The position numbers were made by a program, and so were the translations under genes. From contig NC_092320.1 of the NCBI RefSeq assembly GCF_036785885.1, positions 11,657,557 through 11,721,556 on the forward strand: a stretch of DNA of 64,000 bases, in the 5' to 3' direction. The DNA comes from Coffea arabica. Lineage: Eukaryota; Streptophyta; Magnoliopsida; Gentianales; Rubiaceae. Shown here piece by piece: positions 34,166 to 46,900 of this stretch. The notes under the pieces are model-generated. The model had not been told where the DNA came from. It did not search any database and worked only from the letters and a program-made list of their open reading frames with translations. Every line of letters starts with the position of its first letter. Within the stretch, counting starts at the first letter, position 1.

Positions 34166-35605
34166 TATCTCCTTCTTCTTGTTTGTGGATATTCTTGTAT
34201 TGGAGGGGAGGGGACTGACTTAGGAGTGATTAATGTAGTACTTGGTTCTACGTTTAAGGTAAGACTGAAATCGCCTCAACAAATATTAATGGTTCAACTA
34301 GCTTAGCTAGCTCCTAGCTATATCAATGGGGAAGGTCTACATTTGGTATATCAAGTTCCAGTTTGATTTTTTTCTTCCGAGTCCTGTCAAAGGTTTCCGT
34401 GTACACTTAGAGTGCTTTTGATTCAAAGTTCAAGGCAAAGCTTTCAAGCTTACGTTTCGTTTCTGGATATACATTGGATTGTCAATTCCTACTAATTTAG
34501 CAGGCCACGGGTTAGACGAGAGTATTTGACCTGCTGCCGGTAACTCAGCCGGCTCAAAAGGTAATTTCCACTTTAGTTATGAAAGTTAGGGTGTTTATGT
34601 GGAGGTTTTTAAACGATAGGGGGTTTCGTGTCTTTTCGCGAAACCATTGGGGGGTTCCGTGTATTTTACCCTAATCTGATTTATAGTCCTCCACATTTTA
34701 TAAAATAAATTTTTTCGTCCCTCACATTTTATAAAATGATTTCTCCATCCCTCACATTTCATAAAATGAATTTCTCCATCCCTCACATTTCAAAAAATGA
34801 ATTTTTCATTTCTCACTAATTATGTGTGTGAATACATTTTTTTTAAACACATGTATATGTCTATTTAATTTTGCTTAATAATAATAGCATAAACACATGT
34901 ATGTAATTGGGCCCCACTTGTGGGCTATCTTCTCTTTTTGTATGATTATGACTAATATTTACCAACAGAACCTTAATTTGCATATTCTTATTGTATTTTG
35001 ACCGAAAATAGTTTTATTGGCCAACTTGACAATGAATTTAAGATTTTTTATTAGCTAATACCAGATGAAATCAAATGATCACGTATAATATATGGTATTC
35101 GTATTGTTAAATGAAATCAAATCGACACATACATATATTTATGCTATTCGTATTATTAAGCAAAATCAAATAGACATATACATGTGTTTAAACAAAATAT
35201 ATTCACACACATATAAATTTTTTTTTAGAGTTTCCCTCACACACATAATTAGTGAGGGATGGAAATATTCATTTTTTGAAATATGAGGGATGAAGAAATT
35301 CATTTTATGAAGTGTGAGGGATGAAAAAATCATTTTATAAAATATGAGGGACGAAAAAATTTGTTTTATAAAATGTGAAGGACTATAGATTAGATTATGT
35401 AAAATATAATTTGACAAATTTACCCTTCAAAAATGATCACGTGCCTTGCACGTGATGGATTTCGACCAAAAAATGATCGAAAACCTAGTTAGGAACTAAA
35501 TTTGACCAATGTGAATATGTAAGGGACATAAAATTACACTTTTAAAAATGAGGGACGAAAAAAGTTATTTTACAAAATGTGAGGGACGTCTTGGATGATT
35601 TTCCC

Positions 35606-38600
35606 ATAATTTTTTTAAAAGAAAGGTCAATCTTTTTCCTAGTTTACAGTCCCCAAACATCCTACAATAGTAGTTACGTTGACTTTGCCCCTGTCATCTT
35701 CTCTTCTTCTTGTTGCCTATTTGTACGTTTACAATTCTGGAGGGTTTTCTGTTGCGAAGAGGTGGAAGATAGAATGCACTCAGGCCAAGAAAGGCCTCGC
35801 GCGTGAGGGCACAAATTAGTGATACTGTGAAAATTAAATTAGTTTTCTGTTCCTTTCTCATCTAATTTGAGGCTTGAGCAACTCGATCCATGGGTGCCTT
35901 TCTCAACTAGCCAATTATTTTACTTAGCAGCATACTGCAGTTACCATGTCAAGTATTCCTCAGCTCACCTCAATGACATTCAAGCACTCGGATGTCAATA
36001 AAGGAAGATCACTTCGTACATTCATCAGGGAACTGAGCCGGATTCCACGTACGTGTAAACCCTATTGTGTGATTATTATTAGCTCTCATTTCAACGATTT
36101 ATTGATGAAAGATTATAAATTCATGAGATTCTTAAGCTTCAAATTCTGCAGGCCCACATAGATATAACTATCCATTTTGATAACCTCAGCCATAATAAAA
36201 ACGGTATGAAACTCAAAAACACATGCAGCAACATTGGAGATCCCTGTACAAATAAACTTCCAGTTAAGCAAAACATTTGGCGGTTTTCATTTGGGTATGC
36301 TAGTGATAATTGGACAAATCAAGCTTCCCTTAAACCATAGAGCAAACTTCGTGAAAGCTCAAAGCTATTCAAGTTGTTTCTTCTCAACCCCTCTTCAAGT
36401 TCCATCATCAACGCTGCAGTCATCTGTCTCGAGCTATACGTCCTCAGCTTCATCCTACAATAAGAGACACAGATCCCACAGTCACGATTAAGTCACCTGA
36501 CAAGTGGTTGTTTCAAGCCATTCACAAAATTAACTCTCAAATAGCATACATATTTGTTGTCCAACTGTAAAATGCTACCAGAGAAAACGATATCCAAGCA
36601 CAAATGCATGTACTACACATGATCAGATGAAGTATCCTTCACATCAAAACCGTCTTGTGTTAACGTTAAAGGCACAGCCCATGCAAGCCTTACATAATCA
36701 ACCCAGCCCTCAATGATTGAATTATTTCCGGTAACCATAAACTATATCAGACACTACCAATGTAAGTACTGGAAAAAACTACTAGAAAACTGTAGACAAA
36801 CGGTTTTCTGAAAATTGTTCGTAAATGAAGGGTCACAAGACAATACAGACACTATATTGGATGCTGTGCGCAAAGCACCTGACATGAAAAAAAGTGTATG
36901 ATTTCGGCTCACGTTTTATGTTCTCTATTCATCTAAGTATCTAATTACAACTTCCAAAATACTGCAACAGCATTTTTTATTTCTGTTAATTAACAGCATC
37001 CAGTATCCCCAACTCTAAGACTGTAATATAGGCAATAACAGATAGGTAAAGCAGATTAATATAAAGAAAGGTCATCAATTCCCAACTGTTCCATTTTCTG
37101 TGTTGTCGGAACATATATGCATTAAAATCTTTTCATCTAGAAAAACCTATGAAATTTAGAACACAGCAAAGATAAACTCATGAAGCACATAATGATATAA
37201 AGTGAAAATTGAAAGGAATAACAAAGAGGCTTAGAAGTAAGCCACAACAAAGCACATCAGTTGCAATACACTTTTCTAGATACTCCTGTTCCTTCAGATC
37301 ACTCCTATGGAAGGACACATAGTAGGCAGAAAATCCTAACAAACTAAATCCTGCTAAGTAGATAATCTAATTGTAAACTCCAAAACTAAATCATATTTTA
37401 CCAAGAGCTTCAACCACTAAAGATAATCAAATTATTCAAGACCAAAAAGCTAAAATCTAGAAGCCTCCAGAATTTACAGATCCCTTCAAGAAAGTGAAGA
37501 TAAGGCTGCAAACTCCAAAGTGGACAAAGTTCACCGTGGTACAAAATATGTAAAAACCTCACATATGCTGCATTACAAAGGCAATACATGACTAAGCAAA
37601 GGACCAACGTAATGTAATTAAAAATTGACAAGTTGTTACATCACAAATAGTGGAATATCATTATACAGATTTTATAATAATAAGGCAAGCCATGATGCTT
37701 CAGAACACCTGTGCATTGACTGAAGTCCTCTGGATTACCTTATAAGGCAACAAATGTCTTTTGCATCTTAAGACCAACAAGAACCAAATAAGAAAATAGC
37801 AGATAATCCAATAGGCACTTTAAAGCAATAGCAGCAATTGATATGTCATGACTTGTAATAAATAATGATGCAGCCTGAAGCCGGAAAGAAAGTCTTTCCA
37901 ACAAGTATTTCAATTAAGCACAAACAGACAAGGACTTACATTTCATGCACCTACTAAGATGAAAGCTAAAGCGACCCAAAGGGCAAAAGCTGCACCCCCA
38001 ATTACAAATTCCCGGTTGCAAAAGTTGTCTTTGAAGTCCCTCTTCTATTCACTCTCCAAGGCAGCCAAACAACCAACCAATGAAAAGGAAATGATGTATG
38101 AAAGTTTGACATAGAAACGACCACAGAACTTGAAAAATTCATTGTTTATGGACAATCTACGGTTCTGAAAAGATCATTAGATGGTATCATTTGCCCAGGC
38201 CAGGAAAAGACAAATTTCGTTGCCCCCTTCCATCTAGAGTTAAAGAGGGGATGAATTAGTTTCTGATTTCAAAATCCTTGTCCATACAGCAATTAGACAA
38301 GAATACTTCTCATAAGGTAATGGACATATAATCATAATCCTTGAGCAACAAAGGTATTGCGAAGTTGAAAACATCAGAATAAGAGAATGCCAAGATAAGG
38401 AGACCTAAGACTACAAGTCTTTCAAGCAGTATATAGCATGACTTAAGATAGGAAAACACAAATGGAGGAAATTCTTGGCAGCAGCTATTGTTGCACACAA
38501 ATAACAAGGGCTTAGGCTAGGTACTTGCTATTGGCAAACAAAAACCCAAGTACAGATCACGCAAAACCCAATAGAAAAGCCTGTTAGGCACATCAAAGGA

Positions 38601-38699
38601 ATAACACCCATTTAACGTTACAAATTTACAGAGCACTTGATCTGGAGGTAGCAGCATTAGAAGTATTCTATTTAAAAAGGGAATCCATGATCAACAACT
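35606..38699. other. Spacer without a recognised gene
   Basis: Moderately AT-rich, purine-rich on the plus strand, resembling intron or UTR of a minus-strand transcript. A short plus-strand candidate at 35946-36180 is listed separately. No domains are recognised in the frames at 36234-36491, 37410-37631 or 38310-38507. Confidence 0.35.
35946..36170 (+). other. Candidate small two-exon peptide gene
   Basis: ATG 35946 in a good context (taccATG) opens MSSIPQLTSMTFKHSDVNKG. A donor cac/gtacgt lies near 36048 and an acceptor attctgcag near 36151. Joined, this would give about 43 residues ending RIPRPHRYNYPF, with AATAAA near 36195. No family is recognised and chance is a real alternative. Confidence 0.2.
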
Positions 38700-39181
38700 T
38701 AGGAAAAGGCTAGGGCCCATAGACACATCACTTATACAAGGCTATTAAGAAGGCAATTTTCACATAGGACCAGTTCAAACTCCCAACCTCAGAACCACAC
38801 AATCATGTTATTTCATAACATCAGAAACATAGAGCTCTCAAGAAATCAGCATACCACATAAGTAAATAGAGCACAGAAAATAGAAAGGAACAAATGAATA
38901 ACAGATGATGCCTTAACCGTTGCCACTGTGATTTTTGTGGTTAAGAAAAGGCCAGGGCCCATAGACACATCACTAATACAAGGCTATTAGGAAGGCAATT
39001 TTCACATAGGACCAATTCAAATTCCCAACCTCAGAACCACGCAATCATGTTATTTCATAACATCAGAAACATAAGGCATTCAAGAAATCAGTATACCACA
39101 TAAGTAAATAGAGCACAGAAATAGAAAGAAACAAATGAATAATAGATGATGCCTTAATCATTGCTACTGTGATTTCTGATA
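38700..39181. repeat. Tandem duplication, 242-bp unit
   Basis: aaaaggctagggcccataga at 38704 recurs as aaaaggccagggcccataga at 38946. The match continues over the whole unit with about 5-7% differences, to ...ctgtgattt(t/c)tg. No ORF. Confidence 0.92.
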
Positions 39182-41291
39182 CGGTGGCTCAGGGTCCGGG
39201 TCATGCAATCGCCGCCATTGGAGATAAACAAAAACTCGACTACCAAGTACTAAAAAACATATTACCAAGTATTTACAAAAATTATTTCTCTTCAAAATTA
39301 AATTATTAAAAGAGTGAAAAAAAATGTACGAGTTTAAATGATCTAAAAAGTAAGAAAATGGGGAAAAAGGAAAATGTGACTAATATTTCGTTTCACATCT
39401 TAACATTTGGAATTATAATTTAAAGGAATAATAGCTGTCCTTCATCAAACTGACATAAATATTGGATACTGCTGCGTCCAGACTCGATTTGATCAAATGA
39501 TTTATCATAAAAACATTAAATTTGTTAGTCATATCTTTTACTAGGTACTAATTCCTTAATTTATCTGTCATGTAGCCAGACCTCATTGTAGCTGTGGAGT
39601 CAAATTAATCTTTACTATCCAAGCTTGGTCAACCGAAATTAGGCAGAACTTAGCACAAGCTTGAGATGAATTGAGCATGGCCAAAATTATGCTTAGTGAG
39701 CTCTAACTGGGTTGTCAAATGCATGGACTCATACGGTGGAGGAATTGAGGAGACAGAAAGAGCTTTTCTGTTGATTGTCAATTGTGTCACAGTGGGGGGT
39801 ACATGGCGAAATCTACTTCTAAATAGGGTGCAAAAAACTTGTGAGCTTATGCGATCAAAGTTTGATTTCGAACTCATCTTAAATTCGTGTTAATCAAGTT
39901 CGAGCAACTCGAATAACTTGACAAGTTCAAGCTCCATCTAGAGATAGACATATGAAACTTGAAACTCACTAAATTTAATCGAGCTCAATCAAATTTCAAA
40001 TATATATGTATTTTGATTTTGTTATATTTATTAGTGTGAAAAGCTACCATATCTCTTGTTTAAAATTATATAAAATATTAATTTATATCACACAAGTTTG
40101 ATTGAGCTTGACTGAATAAAGATCCAATGTAGCTTGAAGTTGAGCTTGAGTGAGCTAAGTTTAAGTAAATGTGATCTTAAGTTTCCTTGTTTATATTCAA
40201 ATTAGTATAATTATCTCAAAAGTTTAGGTTTAAGTGCCCTAAAGTTTAGGGAGTATAATCTGTACTTTGGGCCTTGGGGCACTGGAAGAGTAGACTACCA
40301 ACCCGAGGGTTAAGTGCACAAAACTAAAGTATTAAGCACATCAATGAGGATTTGGTTTATCTACAAGATTATAACATTCTCCATAAACTTGATGATGTGA
40401 GATCTGACCAAGCTCGAGGCAATTAAATGATTAATGACAAAGACATGAAATCTGTTATCCATATATTTCTCAACATATTATATTATTAATCCCTTATTTC
40501 TCAACATACAAAGACATGAAATTTGTTTGACTCCATTGTTTACCCTACAATCCAAGCTTGGTCAGTCCAAATAGGAGGAATTAGATATAAACTTGAGTTT
40601 AGCTGAGCATGGCCTAAATGTTAGTATGCTTAGACAGTGAGCTATGACTTGGGTTGTCAAAACTCAAAAGCATGGCCAGATGCAAACAAACTAATCACAA
40701 GCATCAGTTCTAGACCACTCAATGCATCAAGGGCCCCAAAGACATTTTCCAAAAAACTAAAACATATTGGTACACATCTTTTCAGGTGGGCCGACTCCAA
40801 CTAGAAACTTCAAAACTGATGTCAGATCTCATTCTCAATACAAAGTGTAGGAAAGACCACCAATTTTCCCTCAATTTCAATTTTCTCATGCAGCACTCCA
40901 TGTCACTAGCTCTAACATTTTGGGCATTTCAATGTGTTGTATACATTTTGGAACTATCCAGCCATATAGATTCCAACCAACATGCTTACAATTGCAAAAG
41001 TGATGCTTAACGATAAAAACCATTTGTCACTCACAGCTATGCAGAGATGTAGAGATGTGAATGTCACATATGAAAATGCTATATCATCAAATTTTAATTT
41101 CCATAATTTACAGAACTATGCTAAATCCAAAGTGTGAATATCTGTTAAACTTTAAACCTAATAAGTTACCTTCTTAGAGATACTTTCTAATAGTAAACAG
41201 TTGCTGATCATGCAAGTACTATGCGAAAAAGGTAACATGAAATTAATATAACACCTGGGGATGGAATCTAGATGATGTTAGTGTTACATAC
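39182..41291. other. Spacer with old repeats
   Basis: Contains a diverged direct repeat (about 39560-39730 against 40530-40690: caagcttggtcaaccgaaat / caagcttggtcagtccaaat; tgagcatggcc; gggttgtcaaa) and a degenerate AGCTTGA/GAGCTCGA-rich segment at 39895-40170. It also holds the 3' UTR of the gene ending at 41292. No other gene is seen. Confidence 0.45.
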
Positions 41292-43101
41292 CTACTTCCA
41301 GTGCCTAGAATCAATATTCTTAAAGATATTCAGTAGATAATCTTCCCCAATCTGAGACGCAAGAAGCTGGTTCATTTCAACGAGTGATGGCTATATACAA
41401 CATAAGAAATTAAAGTTAAAGGGGCACAAAAAGTATTATAGCTAAAGTAGACAGATATCATATGTTTATTGGCAAAAATTAATGTACCAAAGTAGCATTT
41501 TTATCCCCAATTGCATCACAGTACTTGTCGAGTGTACCACGTTCAAACACATGCTCGACAAAATTTCTCAGAAAGTCCAAGCAATCGTGAGCCGTATGGC
41601 CATATGACCTATGGGCAAGTATGACTCCCGTAATACCTGCATCCGACCATTATGTCAGTCAAACATGAAAGTAAACACTATATTCATGTTTTGTCAGCTA
41701 ACTAATACGCCAATCCCACGGATTTTTTTCCTCCATGGTGCCACTAGATACACATAATGGGATCATAAATACAGTCCAACAATGAAAAATCAGCTTTACA
41801 TATCACTGCCAAAATCTCTTTATCCAATAGCCAAGATTCTACTTATCATTAATTTATTATTGTGTTTGGACATACATTTATCAAAAATTAACTTAGAGCC
41901 AACCATTTCATTGTTATTCACGTATTCTCTCAAAATATATATTCCCAAGCAGAATATTTGTGGGTGGCTATTGCCAAATTTCAAGGACAAAATAAAGTAC
42001 AATACATGTACAAACAATGAAAATGAGCATGATAAGAAATAGTGAATAAAACAAAGTGACGAAGGATGAAATACAAACTGTTGGGGGAGATATTTTTTTG
42101 CCACGACGCCATACGACATTTCCGATTGAGCAGGTTTGGATAATATTTGCCATCTGACAATAGCCTGCAGTGTACATGCGCCGGCAGTGCCAATCTTTCC
42201 CAAGGGCTTAACAACAAGGGATGACGAGCAGCTTTTTCCCTAATGAATCAAAAACAAAAAGTTTACTTAAATTATAAAAAAATAGGTAAATTATAAAAAA
42301 AATAGGTATTATGATTTTTTTTCTAAAAACTTAAAACTCAACTTTAAATAATTATCCAACCCACAGAAATGAGTATATTCCTTTTTCACAAGGATTTTAT
42401 TCTGTGGATTGAGTAGATGAGAGAATAATCTGTTGAGCTGTTCCCCGCTGTATCTGCTGAAATGTTCCTCATTCTCATGTGGGCTATGAATTGTGACATA
42501 CAAAAGCTTGACTTTTCCTTTCACGACAAATATTTGAGTAGCTTTGATGTCGCAGCCGTCACAATGTTTGACGTTGTTTTTGCACAAGACAACAAAACTT
42601 GCCAACAAACCCCTATACAAATTAAAGCAACTAAAATGTCAAACTAAAATGTGGAGACATAATGATGTACACAATCAACAAGAAAGAAAAGGGCAGATCT
42701 TCAAAGAAAAGAAGGAGCAGAGTTTTAAATGATGAACATTACCTTACTTTATCGGCCAAAGACGGCTTCAAATACCCACTTTCATTGTACGGGTCGCCTT
42801 CATTTTTGAAGGATTGGTCCAAGGAAGAATCAATCCTATCAGTCACAAAAAGATATCTGTTTTCTGTTCTATGTGACAAGAGGCCATAAATTGACAAAAC
42901 AGAGTCGCTCCCGACCAGTCGCTCCATATTCGAAGATATGGGAAGCAACTCTGTACTTTTAACTGGTACAAATGAACAGTTTTTGTCCGGCAAACCTGGC
43001 CTTCGTAACACACCATTGCTATATCCTTCACTTGGGTTTCTACCTTCCACATTGACTTTGGTTAATGTGCAACTATAATCATTAATTTTCCAATCGTCCA
43101 T
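41292..43101 (-). CDS. Uncharacterised 339-aa protein, five exons
   Basis: Exons: 43101-42743, 42612-42361, 42239-42079, 41636-41488, 41390-41292. Each border has GT and AG and the phases (2, 2, 1, 0) all agree, giving 340 codons ending HWK-stop. The N-terminal 60 residues are polar and probably disordered. Then come LSIYGLLSHRTENRYLFVTD, VRGLLASFVVLCKNNVKHCD, IFVVKGKVKLLYVTIHSP and EQLNRLFSHLLN, then GVILAHRSYGHTAHDCLDFL and a helical C-terminus. Alternating strand and helix in the middle recall small longin-like trafficking subunits, but this is only an impression. No signal peptide or membrane segment. The third exon (42239-42079) is open in two frames; the frame used is the only one keeping phase with both neighbours. 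The gene is compact and looks functional, but no family is named. Confidence 0.65.
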
Positions 43102-46100
43102 TTGATCCCGGATGATGGATTAGGGTTTGGTGGTGATTTGGGTTTGTGAAATCTGTAGAACCAAGAGGGGGTGATGAGCTGGGTGATGAGGCTTGAATTT
43201 GAAGTCTAAAATTAGCGCCAAAGGAACGGCGGCAGCAGGGATGATGTTTTCTGAGAACACTGATCCGCACAGTTCACAGAGAGTTTTCTGAATAGTGTAC
43301 GGTCCAACAAAAATCCCCGTCCAGCGAACAAAACCTAGCTCCTCACTGGTATGTTTTTGCTAGGCCCTCATTTAGCCTGCTAGCAACGGACTCAAGCCCA
43401 GTGACGCTGCCTATCTGCACTTTGAGTTGAGAAAACAGTGACGTATGCGGTTGAAGCTATGCTATTAAAATAGAATATAAATATTGAAATTGATACGATC
43501 AAAATCTCCTAATCTCAAAATAATAAAGTGAAGAAGTCATAGTTGAAGGCTTGAAGCTTTCAATACTATCAGCAACCAAAATCTCAAATAATCTACTAAC
43601 AAGTCATCTTTTGGTAACTTTGCTTTAACCATGAATAAAAACATAAAAAAGGGAGAAAAGGGGCCATGTACTGCTAGTTGTCCTGCTATTTCTAACCCCA
43701 ATGCAACAGTAAAACTTTAGACTCGTGCAAAACCCAAAGTAAGCAATTGCCAAAACAAAAATGAAATCAAGCGGAAATGATTGCTTAGATAAGCGTCTGC
43801 TTAGCTGGATAAAGGAAGAGAATTTACCAAACCAAAAAATTAGCAGGAAAATTAACATAAAGGAAGTCAACCAACCAAACAAAGAGAAGAAGACACCCAC
43901 TAATACATCAGTAGGAAGAATGACAAAAGCATAAGAAAAAAGAAAAAATACGAAGAAAAAAAGAATGAAGCATTATACCTGATTGTAGAAAGAACAAAAC
44001 TCTCAACTCAAAATACAAAAGAGTAAGAAAGTATCAGGTTAAAAAAAACAAAAACCAATAGCATTCAAGAAATATAGAGAACAAGCCATCCACTGAAACC
44101 CTTAAGAGTTGAAAAGGCAAATAATAAATTACCTTCAAACCAGATTCGAGTAGAAAGAGCTCTTGAGAAGGGAAACCAAGAAAAAACCAAATCTTCCTAC
44201 AATTTCCTACAAATTAGACATGGGACATGGGTCAGTGACACAAATAAGTAGAAAAATTGGAAGAAAAAAAAAAGAAACATGGAAAGTTCAGAGAAGAAGA
44301 CAAAATATTAATCAAGTAGTCTATTTTGTCATTCATTTCCACCAAGAGGAACCAAGGCAGAGAAGCAAGAGGGGGGAAAAGGTTCAAACTAGTATGTAGC
44401 TCTTTCAGCAATCCTGTCCAGCAGAGCTCTTCCTTTTGTATGAGGCCTTCCTAAAATGTATAAATTAGTTATCCCCTAGAATTTGTGCCTATTATCATAA
44501 TATGTACTTATAAAAAATTGTCTAAAAGTTTGAAGTTGTTCAAGGAAACCTGAGAACTCTCTTTCCTATTGCTAACTGTCATCTATTGGTGCGTTGATGT
44601 GAGTGACTACCAAGTGCTACTGGGAGGAAGAGATTATAGTTATGTTTAAAATCTTATAATATATCGAGATAATAAGGTTTAGACTGAAGATCACAAAGAT
44701 TTTTTAATAAATTAAAATTAACTGAATTATTATCCAAACTCATATGAGAACGAATAATATCAGAAGAGTTCTGTGAATTTCTCATTCCACTAAAATTTCC
44801 AGAACACTCATAGTACTTTGTTTGTAAAGCATTCCCGTGCAACTTCTTTAGTTTCCACCTCAAAATAGCAGCTTTTCTATACCGTCTTTATTAGAAGTTT
44901 GAACGCAGAAGAGCTCTAAAAGACCAGCAGAATGTCAGTTTCAAGAAGGTATCAAGGCAGACTTAAATACACCAAGTTCTTGAGGAAAGATTGATAAAAC
45001 ATAAGCTAAATCAGTGTTTTGCAGGTCGGAAAAAATGCTTTCATTTTACCATCACTGGCACAAAGTTGCTGTTTTGCTGTTGCATGCTGCAAATGAGAGT
45101 ACCCAGCATGAAATGTGATAAATGAAGAACTGAATGAGTAAGTATAATTCTGTAGAGTTGTGTAGACTTTGATACTTCCTTATGTTGTAGACCAAAATAT
45201 TACTTTTTCTGCAATTGGTAGCAAAGTAGTTGCCTCTAATTTCATTGCACACAGGAATATTTTCAAGGGATTTGGCTATTTGTGAAGAGACGATTTGTAC
45301 TGAAGCAATGATTCTCATGAGATGGAGCATCATTACTTACTCCAGTAGACTCTGTAGCAGAATAAAGTTTCCTTCTTTTCAGATTTCCATAAGCTAAAGT
45401 GGCACTTCAGAAATCATCATAGCACTAGAATAGTTCTCAAAATCATAAAAGGACCATCTCCCAATAACTTGTTTATCCCTAAAAGCCAAGGGCCATCAAT
45501 AATTAATCACACCTCTCACTCTTTTCTTTAGAGTCCTTTCTCCTTTTTATATTATACATACAAGTTGGAATACAAACTTCCCGTAGGAACTAACAAATTA
45601 TCTAAAAATAACTCCCAAAGAGACAAAATGATAACAAAGCGTCAAGCAGCCACTGAGCACAGAACAAAAAGAGAAAAACAGAATGCCTTCTCCTTTGGTC
45701 TTGCGTCAAAATGCAAGGAAAGAAAAGTCACCAAGTCAGTCCACATTCCATTAAATTGTCCAAAATGAAATCTGCAGATATATGCAAATGTAATTTCATG
45801 CTTAGCTTATCTTTAGAAGCAAATTATCAAACACGGCAAACAAAGAGTTAGAGAAATGATCATGCATCTTGAGAAGGGAGCTTTCTATACATTTTTTTTT
45901 TGCTGATTTTTCTAAACTGGAAAACCACAACAGAAACATAAAAACACATGCATTCTGGCTAAATGATCGCTTTGGAACCAGAAAAGGGGAAAAAAAAAGA
46001 AGCAAAAGCGTATAGTAAATTCTCAAAAATAGATGTAGGCAGAAGAAGAGGCGAATGAGCCGCACATAAAATATTTTGTTTCCTCACATAGAATCAAACC

Positions 46101-46900
46101 ATCAAACACAGAGCAAACAATGACGGGGTAAAATGATTAGATACCCTAAAGTGGGGATACTTGCTTTTATTTTTTTAAAACTTTTTTCCTGACGAAACTA
46201 AACCTGTAAAACCATACAAACCAACAAAAAGAAAGAAATGCATTCCTCTTACTAATATAATATAGAAGATGATTCTAATAACGATGAGAAAAAAATACAG
46301 TAATAACTGATAGATAAACACTCACCGACAGACAGAGCAAGAAGAAAATAATCTCCCTCTCTGTTTTTTCCCTTTTTTCGTTTTTTTGGGCTAATTACTC
46401 AGAATATTGGCCTAGAGCTGGCCTAATGAACAACCTCAAAGAACACAAGCCCACCGACTACTCTTTCAGGCCGCCAAGAAAATTGGAAGGGGGAAAAAGG
46501 CAAAAAAAAAAAAAAAAACCTCTAATCTTTCAACATTCTCAAATACCCAACATGTAAAACGTCATTTTAGTGAAAACCCATCAAGAGAAATGCTGAAAAA
46601 TGTCAACTTTCAAACCCATAATATTCCCCCATTTCCACAGCAGCCAAACACGGGTTAAGGTCAGAGCACAAGAAAACCCAGGAAAAAAGTGCAGAAATTG
46701 GAGCGAAAAAGAATCTAAAATGGGGACAGACAAAAGGTCATGCATGCATGGAAATGGAAGGTTATATTTACCGTGACAAGAAAGCTAAAACCCCTTTAAG
46801 CCATTGTTGCAGAACCTTTGTGCTGAGATTTTTGAGTGAGATAGAGGGTAATGGGAAGGGATGAAAAAAGTGCATTTTTTACAGTGCATAACATACGGTA
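43102..46900 (-). other. Spacer, possibly 5' UTR/introns of a minus-strand transcript
   Basis: No coding frame with family resemblance. Minus-strand donor-like sites occur at about 46766 (cacg/gtaaat), 46323 (gtcg/gtgagt), 44130 (gaag/gtaatt) and 43977 (tcag/gtataa). This would fit spliced leader exons of the gene at 41292-43101 or a non-coding RNA. The short 5' flank of that gene (43102-43320) may instead hold its own promoter. Confidence 0.3.

Larger units (their letters stand above)
33270..34671. mobile_element. Inner Pack-MULE, 1.4 kb, carrying captured gene sequence
   Basis: The ends are gggtaaaatacacggaaccc and its inverse gggttccgtgtattttaccc. The terminal inverted repeats extend about 150 bp, through accggctaagttaccggct-like sequence. 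The exact 9-bp duplication TAATCTGAT lies at 33261-33269 and 34672-34680. The interior (about 33440-34500) is strikingly GC-rich compared with its surroundings and contains a patatin-like gene fragment, with no transposase. This is the definition of a Pack-MULE. It inserted into the left arm of the outer MULE. Confidence 0.93.
33052..35605. mobile_element. Outer Mutator-like element with very long inverted arms
   Basis: The ends are gggaaaatcgtccaaaacgt and its inverse acgtcttggatgattttccc. Both are flanked by the exact 9-bp duplication ATAATTTTT, diagnostic of Mutator-type transposition. The inverted match continues inward for about 350 bp per arm (ignoring the insert), including tandem variants of ccctcacattttataaaatg repeated every 30-35 bp. 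Without the inner element it is about 1.14 kb. No transposase is present, so it is non-autonomous. Confidence 0.9.

Noticed and set aside
42079-42203. Alternative frame MGKIGTAGACTLQ in exon 3 of the 339-aa gene
   Set aside because: Open and protein-like, but none of the nearby donors gives the phase required by the next exon.
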